Shown: piece after piece, positions 50,201-62,620 of the stretch
Layout: every line of letters starts with the position of its first letter
Position numbering within the stretch: position 1 is the stretch's first letter
NCBI GenBank assembly: GCA_012295275.1
Contig: CM022671.1
Coordinates: forward strand, 3,523,565 to 3,587,564
Length of the DNA stretch: 64,000 nt
DNA from: Chrysomallon squamiferum
Lineage: Eukaryota > Mollusca > Gastropoda > Neomphalida > Peltospiridae
Direction of reading: 5' to 3'
The notes under the pieces: generated by a model
Seen by the model: only the letters and a program-made list of their open reading frames with translations
Told to the model about the DNA's origin: nothing
Databases searched by the model: none
Translations under genes and position numbers: made by a program

Positions 50201-52278
50201 ATGTTATGATAAAGGATATTAAAATTTTGTGGGTAACGTTTTAGGGTTGCTTATCAGTTCTCTAAATTTTCCAACATAGTAGGACCTTTATTATATAATG
50301 TCTCATTACTCAGAAATGTTTCATTTGGAAGTAAGGCTATTGACATAATTATTTGTAATTTTTGTTTTGTTTGTTATGTGTGGAAGAAAACCCATAATGA
50401 AATGATAATAATCTAACAAGCACAGGTTTTTTTTTTATGAAATGTGTTTTTAAAACATAAATTTTGGCCTGGCATAGAATGATAGATTGAATTAAATATT
50501 ACATTTGACAAAACATATGAAAAGATTTTTGAGTGTATTATGTAAGTTTTGTATGTTTATTTTGAATGTTCTCACAAATGTTAACAAGAATAGTCAAAAA
50601 ACAGAAAAAAAAAAAGATTACTATAAAATACTTTGTTTTACAGTATAAGAGTTATATTTTGACTAATTTTATTTATTTTTGGCTTTTGTTTTATAAGTTT
50701 CTAACTGACTGCATTTTATATATTTATTTCATTTCTTTTTTTAAAAGTACATTAATTTGACATTTTTAGAAATTAATTTAGTTATTTAATATGCAGATCC
50801 AAATTCTGCAAGCTTAATGAAAGCTATCTGATTGCTACTGAGAAATTCATCACAAAAAGAAAAAAAAACTAAGAACCAAGATAATTAGTGCTTGAAGCAT
50901 TTTTAAGAAACCTCAGTGCCAATAAGATGTCATCATTTGATTAAAGCATTTAAACCTTCTGTTGCTTTTATTTTTCATATCTTTTGCTTACTAATTATTA
51001 CATGTATTATTATCATTCTTTTTGAAAAAAAATTAAAATGTTTATACACCTTTTTCTTTGGGATGATAACTCCACGTAATGTATTGTTTTCTTTGATTAA
51101 TTAAGCAAATTCTCATTTTAGGAACTAATAATTAATTTGTTAGGTCAGGTATTCTTGTATATTTATTTAATTTTTTTTTTTTTTTTTTTTTTTTTAAATC
51201 TACATACCCATAGTGTATCTTAACATTTACCTTTAATTTTCCTCTTCTTTTTTTGTTAATTTTTTTTTTTTTTTATATTTTTGTTTTAGGTTTATTTTTT
51301 ATTATTTTTGTTTTGTTGCTTTATTTTGTGTTCTTGTTTATCACCATATTTTGAACTGATAAGAGGAGGCGCCATCTGGTTTTGTTTCAGATTGCTATAG
51401 ACATCCCTCGAATGAACCCCCTCATTCCCATATTTCAGCAAGATGTAGTGCAAGAAGTGAGTAATGGTTTAATGGTCAGGGTTTTTATTCTACTTAGCCC
51501 ACACCCAGTATTGTGATAATCTTTTTTTTCTCTCACATCACCACAAGTTTCACAAACACCAACAAATAAACCAGTTTTGAACAAAAAGTAAACATAAATA
51601 ATAATATTTGGAAATAATCAAGATCAGAGATTTAAAAAAAGAAAAGAAAAAAAGAAGTTATAATAAAATTATAATAATAAGCAGATATTTCTGAATAATG
51701 ACAAACAGATTACAAAATATTTTAAACATTTGGAACTAAATTTTACCATCAAATTTCATTTTGGTCTTAATAGATGATTTTCATTTCTGACAAAATCCCT
51801 ACTTTCCCTACGTCTCTGAATCATTTTGGTGAGCAGTTTTACAAATATTAAATTTAACTAGTTTTTAAAAATATTTTTGTCAAGTTGGTTTCTGTGAACA
51901 CAGTGTTGGTATGAAAGAGAAAGACTGTCGCAGGGTAGGTACATCAGTGTTTCTGGGTGTTGTAATGGTTGGCATTTGTAACTGGCCATCGCTGTCCATC
52001 TGTTATTTTGCAGATACTAAAAGACATCCCACGCATGACCACTCTAGCACATTTGATGCAACATAAGGTTATCCAGCAAGTGAGTATGGTGTGAGCAGAG
52101 AACACTGTGAGTCTCTCCGCTCTGCAAAACCTTTGATTTGCTTTCTCTTGTAGCAGAGCTTCAGCACAGATAATTAGGTAGATACTCACTAATTAGCACC
52201 ATAACGATGGTTTTGTTAATAACATTAAACAGTAATAACTATCTGAATTGTAACAACAGATGTGAGACTTTTTCTTAT

Positions 52279-52315
<37 letters not shown>

Positions 52316-52365
52316 TAATAATTGTATACTTTCAAATGATGTTCCTTCTTCCAGGTCTAGTATTT

Positions 52366-52398
<33 letters not shown>

Positions 52399-55300
52399 TT
52401 AATAATAGTTTAATAACAGATGTAATGATAATAAAATGTATTTTTCTAACAATGACCACAACAACAAATAAATAATCATTTATATACTTCTCAGTGATTG
52501 TTCATTCTTATAATAATAATAATAATAACAAATTAATTGTCATTTTGTATATTTACAAGAGTTTGTTCATTCCTGTTGAACTAGCCTTTTCTAATAATGA
52601 AGTTTGACAGAATCTTTCATTGTGTTACATTTGTTTGTAACAAGAACAGTAATAAAACAGTTGTAGCAGTGAACACAAATGTAATACTCTTAAAGCATGA
52701 ATCCAATCCCATGAAAATTATTGCACCAAATTATTTATTATTTACAATAATTATCTTGGGTAGAGAGAGATAAAAGTTCCCATTAATGAAGATGTTGTTA
52801 TCTCTACATAATTATTATTTTATAGATAAATTTCTCTTACATGCTTTATATATTAATTTCTCTTACATGCTTTATATATTACTAAGATGGTGTACCTTTC
52901 AGATTTTCTTCTTTTAGCTGTCTGATAAAATTACTTCAATTAATTCCGCATAGTAATTTATTTTTTGAGATAATGTAAAATAGAGATTGTTAAAATGATT
53001 CAGTTCTGTAATAAGTATTTGCTTTGCTTTACAAATTGCACAAACATACACATACACATGCAAATGTGATGATAAATATACATTAACAGATAATAAATAT
53101 AATACCTACCAGATGTTAACACACATTAACATATACATACATAAGTACATGCAAAAATAGATACATTATATATATTCATGTATACAGACACACATGCTAG
53201 CACAGAAATACATACATGCATACATTTATGCATTCAAACAAATAATATTTTCTTGTGTTGTTTTTAGTTTTATTATTTCTTTGTTCAGATACTTATTTCT
53301 CTTCTAGTAATAATTCTGTGATCTTTATTTTGTACACATTTCTTTATGTTGCTTTTCAGTCTTTGAGCTAATTGCCAGTCTATTTTAATAATAACAACTG
53401 CCAATTATTTGTAAATTGGTTTGCAGATTATATGCTTTTTTAATCTGGTAATACTTTATATTAAATATATAAATAGATAAATAAATAAAATATAATAACA
53501 AAAAACCACAGAACATAACTACATTGTCCAGAAACCAACCACAAACAAAACAAATCTGTCCAGCAATTCTGAGTCAGTTTTAAATACATTTATATAATTT
53601 GATATTTTACAAAACAAAAAATGAAGCCTCAGATTCAGATCAAGGACAGATGTAGCTATTAGACAGAACAGGCAGTTAGTTACATAAATTACTAACATTT
53701 TCATCACTGAATTATTATTAATGTAATAAACTTACATTGCATATTAAGAAGTCAGCTAAAAAAATACCATAAATTATTAAGGATTATTTCAAAACTTGAA
53801 ATGATAAAACAGTATTGCACTTTGTCATTCATTACCTTACAAGAACAATATACTGTCTAAGGAAGAATAGATCCATCTTATATTAGTTTTAAATTTGGAA
53901 GTAGATAACAAAAAAAAGTTTGTATTAATTTAACCCTTAGAACCTAAATGACCTCTAAAAAGAACAGGCTGTTATGTGAGGAATACCTTCAGTTTATTTC
54001 AATCACAGATTTGAGAAACTTGTGAGCGAAATTTTCCCACTTTGGAGAGCCAGTTCTGAGCTCTTCATTATTATATATGTCAGGTCCCAAAGGGTTATAT
54101 TTTTTAAATTTTTACAAAATTGTAAAATATTTAAAAAAATGATTTTTTATATTTTCATATGGTTTTAAAAAAAATTGTTGAATGTTTGAATAATTTAATA
54201 GTGACATTGTTTATTTCAAATATCCTGTATTGTAATAGTAATGAAATATAACTGAGTATATTTAAAAGTTCAGTTGTAATTATGCCAGTCTTTAGAAATA
54301 CTAATGTTAGCAGAATTATAATTGAACATTTTGAATATTTTAGTACTTACAGTGAAAAAAAATTGTTTATGTAATAATAGTAAAAATATATATATGGGCA
54401 TTTTGAACATTTTAGTATTTGTTACCCTTTCAAGTTATTAGTTTAGTTTAAGATAAATGTTCTGCTATTGTATTTAATATTGAATGTTTTATTTTACAGA
54501 TATTTGAGAGAATTTTGTTTATCTGGGCTATAAGACACCCTGCCAGTGGTTATGTCCAGGGTATAAATGACCTGGTCACTCCATTCTTTGTTGTGTTTCT
54601 CTCTGAGTACATCTCAAATGGTAAAAACTGGTTTTATTGTTTCAGTCACATTTTTATATCTAATAATTTTTTAAATCAGATATTTTTTTTGCAATCATAA
54701 TTTATTTTTCCTTTCTAAATTTCTTTTCAGTTTTATTTTTTTTTGTCTCAGTTTTTTTTTGAATAACTTATTCACCTCTATGAAGGCCATGTTTGTAGAT
54801 AAACACATTTATACAGACATTATTTTGTCAAGCAGACACGTAATCTTGTGTCACTTTGTAATGGCTTCTTGTTCTCGTGTAACAAAAGCATCAGATATTG
54901 CATCATAAGTTTTGTCATTAATTGATTTTATATTCATTAACAGTCATAACTGTTGTAGATTGAACAACTTGTTGATTTAGAAACTATTACGTGTTTGTTG
55001 CTGATTGTCATCTAACTGATATTAAGGAACATATTATGACTTCATTATTTAAAATGTTGCCTGATGCTGTTTAGGTTGCAGTATCAGTTCCACTAATTTT
55101 TCCTACTGCATAGTTTCTCATTCTAATCAGTAATCAGTATCTGTTTTTTATGAAACATCATGACATATGAACGTCATTATAAAAGAGATTGCCTGTTATT
55201 AATTGTCTATAAAATGGTGATTCTGATTATCAAGCTATTGTTTGGCCTGTAATAAAGTTAAAATAAATTTGTGTTTTTAAACAGATGTTTGTTTATTTGC

Positions 55301-55576
55301 AGATATCGAGGCTGATAACTGTGATTTGAAAGAACTTCCCAAAGCTACTCTTGATATTATTGAGGCAGACAGCTTCTGGTGCACATCCAAGTTGCTGGAT
55401 GGAATACAGGACAACTACACATTTGCTCAACCTGGAATTCAGATGAAAGTAAATGCACTGCAAGAACTTATTAAAAGAATAGATGGTAAGCCTCTGCTTA
55501 GAGATGCATTCTATACCTCTTTTAAATAAATGGTTTTATATCTCTTTTAAGAACACCAACAAAAAATAAATAAATA

Positions 55577-55608
<32 letters not shown>

Positions 55609-57228
55609 TTATAATTAATAATAAAAAGAAATATTTCTGTAAAATGCTTGAAACAAGAAAGATATGTTTAAAAAATAAAGCTATATTTTTAGATGAAAAT
55701 TCGAAATTATTTTTTGAATATGATGGAAATTGGAAATACATGCTAGAAAAATGCTGCACTTAAAAAAATTATGTTTGTTGACAAGTGGTTATTAACCCTT
55801 TTTTTTTTTTTTTTTTCTCAACATCCATTTTCAATTATGTTTAACAGTTGGCATCTCATAGATTAAATTTGATTCTGGCCATAAAAGTACATTTACAATT
55901 AAACTAGAAGCATTTATAATAGATACATCATTTACAACCCCTGTGTATTTTCACAGCACATAAAGCAGGTGCTACCATCCAGATTAAAAATGTATGCTGC
56001 AGTCTATTAACAGTGAATTTTCTTTGTCTTTGTGTAGCTCCACTTCACAAACACCTGGTCTCTCACAATGTTGAGTATCTGCAGTTTTCTTTCCGATGGA
56101 TGAACAACTTGTTAATGAGAGAAATTCCTCTCAGGTGTACGATACGACTGTGGGATACCTATCTTGTATGTCACACACAAATTTTTTATTATCATTCATT
56201 TTACTTGTTTATTTATGAAATATTTTCTCAGCTTGTGTCAAAGATTTCATTTGGAGTTTAAAGAATTCCACTGCCCCTTTTAAAACATGACTTATCATAT
56301 CATGATGACTGGGCATTTTTTAAAAAAGTTTTATTCACTATTGTAGCCTTAAATCAACCATTTTGCTTTTGTAATTGACAAAAGCCCTGTGTCAGTTTAT
56401 TCCAGAAGTCAAATTAATATTTTGTTTAGAATTGCAAATAATAAACTTTATTGTATACATAGTTTTGTTAACTGGTTAATTATAAATGTGATATATCTCT
56501 GTATTTGAAAAAAAATTAATTTAATTTTTGTTTTGTTTGGTGACTGATCATTTTCATTTTACAAATTATATATATATATATATATATATATCTTATTTTG
56601 TTTAGTTAAAATATAAATAATTTTAAAATTTCAGTCTGAAGTAAATGGTTTTGCTGATTTTCACCTCTACGTCTGTGCCTCTTTTCTTGTTCAGTTTTCT
56701 TCTAACATTTTACGTGAAAGAGATTTCCAGGTGTGTTCTTAGTAATCTTCATCCAAATTATATTATGTTATTTAATTTATTTAAATTTTATTAACTATTC
56801 GAATTGTAACTAATTTTCTATCAAATTTAAATTATTTCTTTCTCAGATTTTATTTAGTTAATAAAATTTGATTAAATTTTATTTGTATTTTGTTACTGTT
56901 TTTTTTCTCCAATTTTAATTTTTTATATATTTTTTTTTATTCAGATTCATCCATCTATTTTATTTTATTCAATTTCAGTGATAGGTTTTATTTAATTTTA
57001 TTTAATTACTAAGTTTTATTTATTCTCTATATTATTATTATTTCTTTTTTTTTAAATTATTTTTTTTAAAGTTATTTAATCTTGTTTTGCCAGGGAATCC
57101 TGATGTTTCTGCAAAACTTGCCAACCAGACATTGGAACAACAAGGAGATAGGAGAAATCATGGCTGAGGCCTACAAATTAAAATACATGTTTGCAGACGC
57201 TCCAAACCACTTGATGAAAAAATCATGA
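46186..57228 (+). CDS. TBC1D22: TBC1D22-type Rab GTPase-activating protein (13 candidate exons, complete)
   Basis: Exons: 46186-46265, 47512-47565, 48218-48438, 48966-49160, 49506-49576, 49994-50122, 51391-51456, 52014-52079, 54500-54620, 55303-55485, 56038-56165, 56635-56730, 57094-57228. With either one of the 66-base exons the product is 492 residues; with both, 514. The N-terminal region (KPVYGAQHPP; NFENSTSDAWDDGDDD-like acidic stretch; LENHSK) is probably disordered and matches the family. The TBC domain starts near residue 187 (LSWSGIP..VRPVTWKILAGYLP) and contains both catalytic signatures: IxxDxxR (arginine finger; IAIDIPR or ILKDIPR) and YVQ in SGYVQGINDLVTPFF (glutamine finger). 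It continues with DSFWCTSKLLDGIQDNYTFA, EYLQFSFRWMNNLLMRE, PLRCTIRLWDTY, HLYVCASFL and KYMFADAPNH at the end. Family members act at the Golgi and bind ACBD3; the Rab substrate cannot be read here. A RabGEF gene (DENND6) lies about 25 kb upstream. Confidence 0.96.
48218..48220 (+). promoter_or_regulatory. NAGNAG tandem acceptor at TBC1D22 exon 3
   Basis: The intron ends TTTTCAGCAG|AGAGTC. Splicing after the first AG (exon from 48218) gives Val-Arg-Glu-Ser; splicing after the second (exon from 48221) gives Val-Glu-Ser. Both keep the frame and differ by one arginine in the disordered N-terminal region. The first AG has the better polypyrimidine context. Confidence 0.6.
48640..48775 (-). repeat. 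SINE copy, minus strand, in TBC1D22 intron 3
   Basis: Read on the minus strand, the order is GCTTGATATTTAG (remnant of the tRNA-like anticodon arm), TGCAGGATCAATCATCC (B box), CAACCTATGGGTTA and TTCCATTCCAATATCATTCC, then CCACAACTGATTT. This is the order of the + strand copies in the G6PD introns (head, CCCATTGGGCT-like block, CCAGCC-like block, ACTGGTTTATC-like block). It is diverged. Confidence 0.55.
51391..51456 (+). CDS. TBC1D22: TBC1D22 exon 7 (arginine-finger exon, version a)
   Basis: The exon is 66 bases, phase 0 at both ends, acceptor TTTCAG, donor GTGAGT. It encodes 22 residues beginning IAIDIPRMNPLIP and ending VVQE, containing the IxxDxxR signature of TBC domains. This version is closest to the segment I recall from vertebrate TBC1D22B (PRTNPLIPLF..). 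It lies 557 bases upstream of a paralogous exon of identical size and phase. Confidence 0.93.
52014..52079 (+). CDS. TBC1D22: TBC1D22 exon 8 (duplicate arginine-finger exon, version b; probably mutually exclusive with exon 7)
   Basis: The exon is 66 bases, phase 0 at both ends, acceptor TTTTGCAG, donor GTGAGT. It encodes 22 residues beginning ILKDIPRMTTLAH and ending KVIQQ. It keeps IxxDxxR and aligns without gaps to exon 7 (shared I, DIPRM, and later Q and V positions). The open frame, intact splice sites and kept catalytic arginine argue that it is used. Using both exons would insert 22 residues and a second arginine-finger loop directly before IFERILFIWAIRHPASG, which would probably disrupt the TBC fold, so exclusive choice is the likelier arrangement. 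No transcript evidence is available. Confidence 0.85.
52268..52520 (+). repeat. (TAA)n microsatellite cluster in TBC1D22 intron 8
   Basis: Three TAA-rich tracts near 52278-52312, 52367-52398 and 52510-52530 are separated by related sequence: TCAAATGATGTTCCTTCTT versus CTCAGTGATTGTTCATTCTT versus TTTACAAGAGTTTGTTCATT. This suggests a diverged larger tandem unit of about 95-140 bases containing the microsatellite. Confidence 0.6.
52831..52881 (+). repeat. 25-bp direct tandem duplication in TBC1D22 intron 8
   Basis: TTCTCTTACATGCTTTATATATTA is present twice in direct succession, nearly identical. It is a recent local duplication. Confidence 0.8.
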
Positions 57229-57692
57229 CAAAAATAAACCTGTACTATACCCATCACTATCGATTTCATTCTGAGCCAGACTTGGTTGCCATGGTGACCC
57301 GATTGGTAGCCAGAACCCTCGAGTTCTGGAAATGCTAAACAGTTGCCATGGTGATAAGATAATATCAGATTTGTTTTATGTTTTCAGAAAGGGTTTGACA
57401 TGGAAGAAATAACACAGCACAATCATCTTCCAGCATAATTGTGTAAATTTGAAATACCTTTTTTTTAAGAGTGATAAACTTTTATTCAAAGAGTGGTAAA
57501 AACAAATCATCTAAATTTTTTTTTTTTTATTTATTTTCAAATTAATTTTTAAATAATTTTTTTTTTACTAATATCAAAGTATGACAATAATAATACTTTA
57601 AAAAGATAAAAAAAATAAATGATAATAATAATAATAATAATAATAATGAAACTCAATATCTTGTTTTTCATGTAATTATGACAACACTGACA

Positions 57693-57698
57693 AATAAA
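57693..57698 (+). promoter_or_regulatory. Candidate polyadenylation signal of TBC1D22
   Basis: AATAAA lies about 465 bases after the stop in a locally less AT-rich context, followed by T/G-containing sequence (TGTCATACTTTGTT). Another AATAAA directly after the stop (57234) is too close to be likely. Confidence 0.4.
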
Positions 57699-58902
57699 GC
57701 AGCCTGACTGACTGACAGACACTGTCATACTTTGTTATTAGCAAAGACTAGTTTCACTAAAACAGACAAAACAATCATTCTGAAGTTGAAAAACTTTTAT
57801 TTATACAGTTGTATCTACATTTTAAAAATAAATGAACAAGAACAATCAGTTGTAAGTATAAAAAAATTATTTATATTCTATATTTATAATCTGCAACTTT
57901 AAACTCAAAAGTTAATTCATTAAGTTGAAAGTCTGAGTTTGAATTGTGAGCCTGGAATTTGTTGTTTTGTAAAATTAGGGCAACTGTTTTTGTTGTATGA
58001 GAAGCTTATTTATTTGTTATTATTATTATCATTATCATTATCCTTATTATTGTTGCTGTTAAAATTAGTATTATAGTTATTATTATTATTATTAAAATTA
58101 TTATTATTATTATCATTACAATGAATATTATTTGTTATGATGATGAGGATGATTATTATTATTATATTATTAGTATTAGATTTATTATTATTATTATTAT
58201 TATTTGTTTTTATTAGTAGCAGTATTTTGTAGTTAAATAGATAATTGAGGGAAAGAGACTATGTAGATATTTGAATCTTTATCACTGTCTTAGAAAATTA
58301 TGACTTGTGCCAGATAAATTGTTTCTGTATCAGCATCATTAATTTAAAGTAAAAATGGAACTAAAAAGAAAATTATTTTTAAATTATGTTTAACACAGAA
58401 ACCAAAAGTAACTACTGGTAATACTTTAAATATGGGATTATTCATTTTTAGAAGAAAATTATATATAATTTTAGTAATATATTAGTCTGCAGAATCTATT
58501 TATTTGATTATTTAAATTAAAACAACAACAAAAAAATCCAATTAGGTATTATGACAGACATTTCAATTGTCTAAAACTTTCACATTAAAAATATTGTAAA
58601 GGTCACAATGCTGAAGCAGATATTTAAGCTACGAAAATTTAGAAAAAGTGTAAGAATATTTTAAAAATGATTTCCTTATTTATTTCAGGTAACACAGAAA
58701 TTTTTATTTAATATATTTTGTGTTTGCTTTTTAGGAAAGATAATTAAGAATCAGTAAGAAATATTACACTATGTGATAAAATACATTATGAAATGATCCA
58801 CTTCATTTTTTTTCTAGTTATTTTTTCAGGTAATGATTCAGTGTTTTAAACTTTTCTTCTGCTTTGATGTTTTTAAAGTATATATATTATAAATAATGTT
58901 TT

Positions 58903-58925
58903 TTATACATACATACATACATACA

Positions 58926-59007
<82 letters not shown>

Positions 59008-59034
59008 TACATGTATGTGTGTGTGTGTGTGTGT
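58903..59034 (+). repeat. Compound microsatellite (CATA)n-(TA)n-(GT)n
   Basis: About 13 CATA units, then about 25 TA/CATA units, then about nine GT units, read directly. It is low complexity only. Confidence 0.9.
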
Positions 59035-59790
59035 ATTATCATTTGTGGTGTTTTTTATCTGGGCATTAACTATATATATCTTAAGCCCTGATATTCAGAA
59101 CATATAATAATATACAGATAATTTCTAACATTAAAAGTTTAGCCTGTCTTATATGAGAGTAGTCCTACGTAATAACAAAAAGCCAAACATAAAATTTTTT
59201 TCCAGTAGATTTAATAACCAAAGTTACTAATCTGCAGAATAACAGAAAAACTATTTCTTTTTATTACTAATCTTTAACTAATCCTTATTTGTTGCTGTGG
59301 ATACTAATTAGCTCGAAGAGTAATCAAATATTTCTTAGATTATGGTTTTAGGATTAAACCAGTTAATTTGTAACATACAGAACAAAAGATTTATTATATT
59401 TATTTAGTTGCCTTTGTTACAGATTTAGTAAAATAATAAAACAAACGTTTTTCAGGAATGAATGTCTCCGAAACAAATCTTAAAATTTCACTCTTTTTTT
59501 TTTTTGTTACGGTTGATTTGCTTGAATAACTAAAACATATTTCAGTGTATTTTATTGTTAAGCCAGTAAAGTTTACTTTGCACTTAAAATACTAAAAATA
59601 TGTTTTTTCTATATTTTATCTAGAGTTACCTTGTCACAAAATTGATAGAATAATAAAACAAAAATAAATAATAAAATTTAAAAAAATATAATTTTATACA
59701 GGAGTTTTGAATTGCAACCAGATTAATGAAGCCAAACATAAAAGATATTCACCAATGAGTTGAATATTACAATTTTAATAGTAAAATAAA

Positions 59791-59836
<46 letters not shown>

Positions 59837-61282
59837 TTATTTTATTTTATTTTATTTTATTTTATATTTTGTTTTGTTTTGTTATAAATGATCCTAGTTG
59901 GAGAATGGTAAACAATAATTCTGAAAATTTGGAAAAAAAACTGCTATGGACTTGTAGTTCAAAAGTCAGGCTTATAGTGCTACTGTTTATTTAACTAGTC
60001 CAGATTAAAATTAGTATTCTAGAATATAGTCTATATTAACACAGAGGCAGTTAAGCAGTTTTTTATACAGAAAACCTGATTGTGTCCGACATGTTTAATT
60101 TTGTTCAAATTGTTCAAGCGAGACCGATAATGTGCAAATCGTTGCTGAGTTTAATTGTTTTAATTATAATGAGGACATAGAAAATAAAGTGCCAATATTG
60201 TTCAGATTATTTCAGATAATATCTTTTGTACTTTTTACATAATAAACAGCATACGGAATATTTTATGAATTAAATGTATCTGCCATGTTATTTTGTTAAA
60301 ACAATAATTATAATTTCTTTTTATGATAACAGATGGATTGTATTTATGGCAACTGTTAGTGCATTAAGTTAATTATTGCTGGGTTTTTTTTCCAGGTTTT
60401 ATTTATTTGCCAAGTGAAATAAATTAGCAAGGATTCATTTGTAAAACAAAAATCTGATCAAATTTGAGATATATAATCCTTTCTTCATATTCCCACAGGA
60501 ACCTTCAGTTTAACAGAATTTTAATTCAGATGGTTTTTCAGAGGTTTATAAATTGAAGAGTGTTTGTATATGTTTCAATTTCTTTTTTTGTTTTCATAAA
60601 AAAAAAGAAAGAAAAATGTTATTTTGAATCCTTGCATGGACACTGAGCACCTAGATGAGTCATTAGATAGATATGCACCTACTCTAGCAAAAAAAATCTG
60701 ATTCTGTTTAACTGAAAATTAAGAATTGATAAGATTTTCGTGTCTTAATCGATGGAGGGATTGCCAAGTTTGAATACTGGTAGCTCAGATTTGTGTATAT
60801 ATATATATATATTGGTTCTTATACAATGGTATAAAAGTTTAGGATACAGGTATGTCAGTCAGGTGTGTTGGGTAATTTCAGTTCTGTTTTTTTGTCAGAT
60901 GACTTGGAAAAGAATGCAAAGGTGATACATAAAATATTCTTTTTGTTTTCTTTTCTTTTTATTTTTTTTTTTTTTTTACATAAGCATAATTTCAGTGAAT
61001 GAAAATAGAGAAGGTATTATGAAAGTTATAATACAGGTTCTTGTTAAAGATAAAACTTTAGTTTTAAGAACAGTAACATAGGGTAAGAACTGTGATTTTG
61101 GATGTCAGGTAGAATGAGAGTAGTAGGTATAATTTTCAAAATGGAAATAATTTCTACTATAAATAATTTATAAATGCAAGAGTTATGATCTCCCTTTGAT
61201 CACAGTAATAACAAATACTCAGTGATGTTTTAATATTTTGTAATTAGTTAATTAAATTTTTATTTATTGTTATTAGGTAAAC

Positions 61283-61553
61283 CAGGTTGAGAATCCTTTA
61301 TCAGAAATGTTTGGGAACCCAGAAGTGTTTAGGATTTCAGAAGTTTCTGTTTTTTGGAATATAAGAAGGTGGCCTGAAAATAAGATCTAAGTGTAATTAT
61401 ACAACAGGCTTTTCACCTCATATTTTTAATAACTGTATGCATAAAATAAAATTTGTTTAAGCAAAACAGTCCAAAAACTGTAAGATGTCGCTATTTCTTA
61501 AGCTCACAAAAAGCTTCAAGTTTCAGAATTTTGGATAAAGGATCCTCATTCTG
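61283..61553. mobile_element. Tigger-like (Tc1/mariner, pogo group) MITE, 271 bp, non-autonomous
   Basis: The left end reads CAGGTTGAGAATCCTTTATC. The reverse complement of the right end reads CAGAATGAGGATCCTTTATC. These match at 17 of 20 positions as terminal inverted repeats starting CAG. Inside, GAAATGTTTGGGAACCCAGA and GTGTTTAGGATTTCAGA resemble the left end of the Tigger7-type consensus as I remember it (GAAATGCTTGGGACCAGAAGTGTTTCGGATTTC). There is no transposase ORF, so it would need a transposase in trans. A clean TA target duplication is not visible, probably through decay. Confidence 0.75.
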
Positions 61554-62102
61554 AACAATACTACTTACATAGTAAATGAAGATAGTGTTAAAATTATCCA
61601 GCTAAAATTGACATAGTTAATTTGAAATAGCCTCGATGAAGGTATTTGAATGTTAAAAAATAAATTTTTACTACACTGGAATCAGTTGAAGATAATTTTG
61701 TCATGACATTGTTGATTTCTACACAGCCAAATATATAATTCTTGATAATATTTTTATATATATATATATAGATGGTTTTATTTAACTCACAGTGTGTATT
61801 TGTAAATACTAGCTGGCTGATGGAAGCTCTGTGAATGTGAGTGGGACATTACTGGATAATTCACTTGTTAAAATCTGCCTTGCATTGTATATGTGTATAT
61901 GTAAATATATATGATATACATTTCTAAATAAACACACTGTGAGTTTCTGAGTTTGTAGCCTAACTCTAGTACTGTTACTTTTACAAGTTTATATATGTGA
62001 CCATACTTGTGCAAATATGCTTTTTCTATTTTTATTTTTTATTATTATTGTTATTAATTAATTTATTTATTTATTAATTTATTTATTTTTATTATTATTT
62101 TC

Positions 62103-62159
<57 letters not shown>

Positions 62160-62469
62160 TTTTTTTTTTTTTTTTTTGTTTGTGAATTTTTTTTACCAAT
62201 ATTTAAGCTTAATTCCTTTTCCTTGCTAACATTACAGTATTACTGACATTTGGCCATTTTCAGAAATTGGCTTGTTAAAGTTAATTCAACATTTTTAACT
62301 TTCACTCAATAAATGAGCATATGTCATACTGTGGCAGGCTATGAAGTATTGCAGTGATACTAGAAGTAATAGTTTTTTAGCATTCTTTTTACTGAAAATT
62401 GTAAATAAAAATTGTCACAATGTGAATTTTGATCTTTTATCATTTCTGTTTGGTGCTATTCAATGGGTT

Positions 62470-62620
62470 TCAGGATCAGACCTCTTTTGTGCACCCATTG
62501 GATAATCTCTGTTCAAGCCAAACCAAAGCTCCATGACCAGTTATCAAAGGTTATGGTTCCTTTCTGCTAAACTAAAATAAGTTGCCCAAAACATGGCAGC
62601 AATGTGTTTTGTCTCACTAT
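62470..62620 (+). repeat. SINE copy of the molluscan-type tRNA-derived family
   Basis: Order: AGGATCAGACCTCTTTTGTG (B box and following), GCACCCATTGGATAATCTCT, GTTCAAGCCA, CCATGACCAGTTATCAAAGG, then a deletion, then TTGCCCAAAACATGGCAGCA and GTGTTTTGTCTC. The last two blocks agree with the distal body I recall (GTAGCCCATGAAGTGGCGAC..GGGTTTCCTCTC). The tRNA-like 5' half is absent. Confidence 0.65.

Noticed and set aside
52193-52459. Poly-Asn and poly-Tyr frames on the two strands
   Set aside because: They are (TAA)n microsatellites inside TBC1D22 intron 8.
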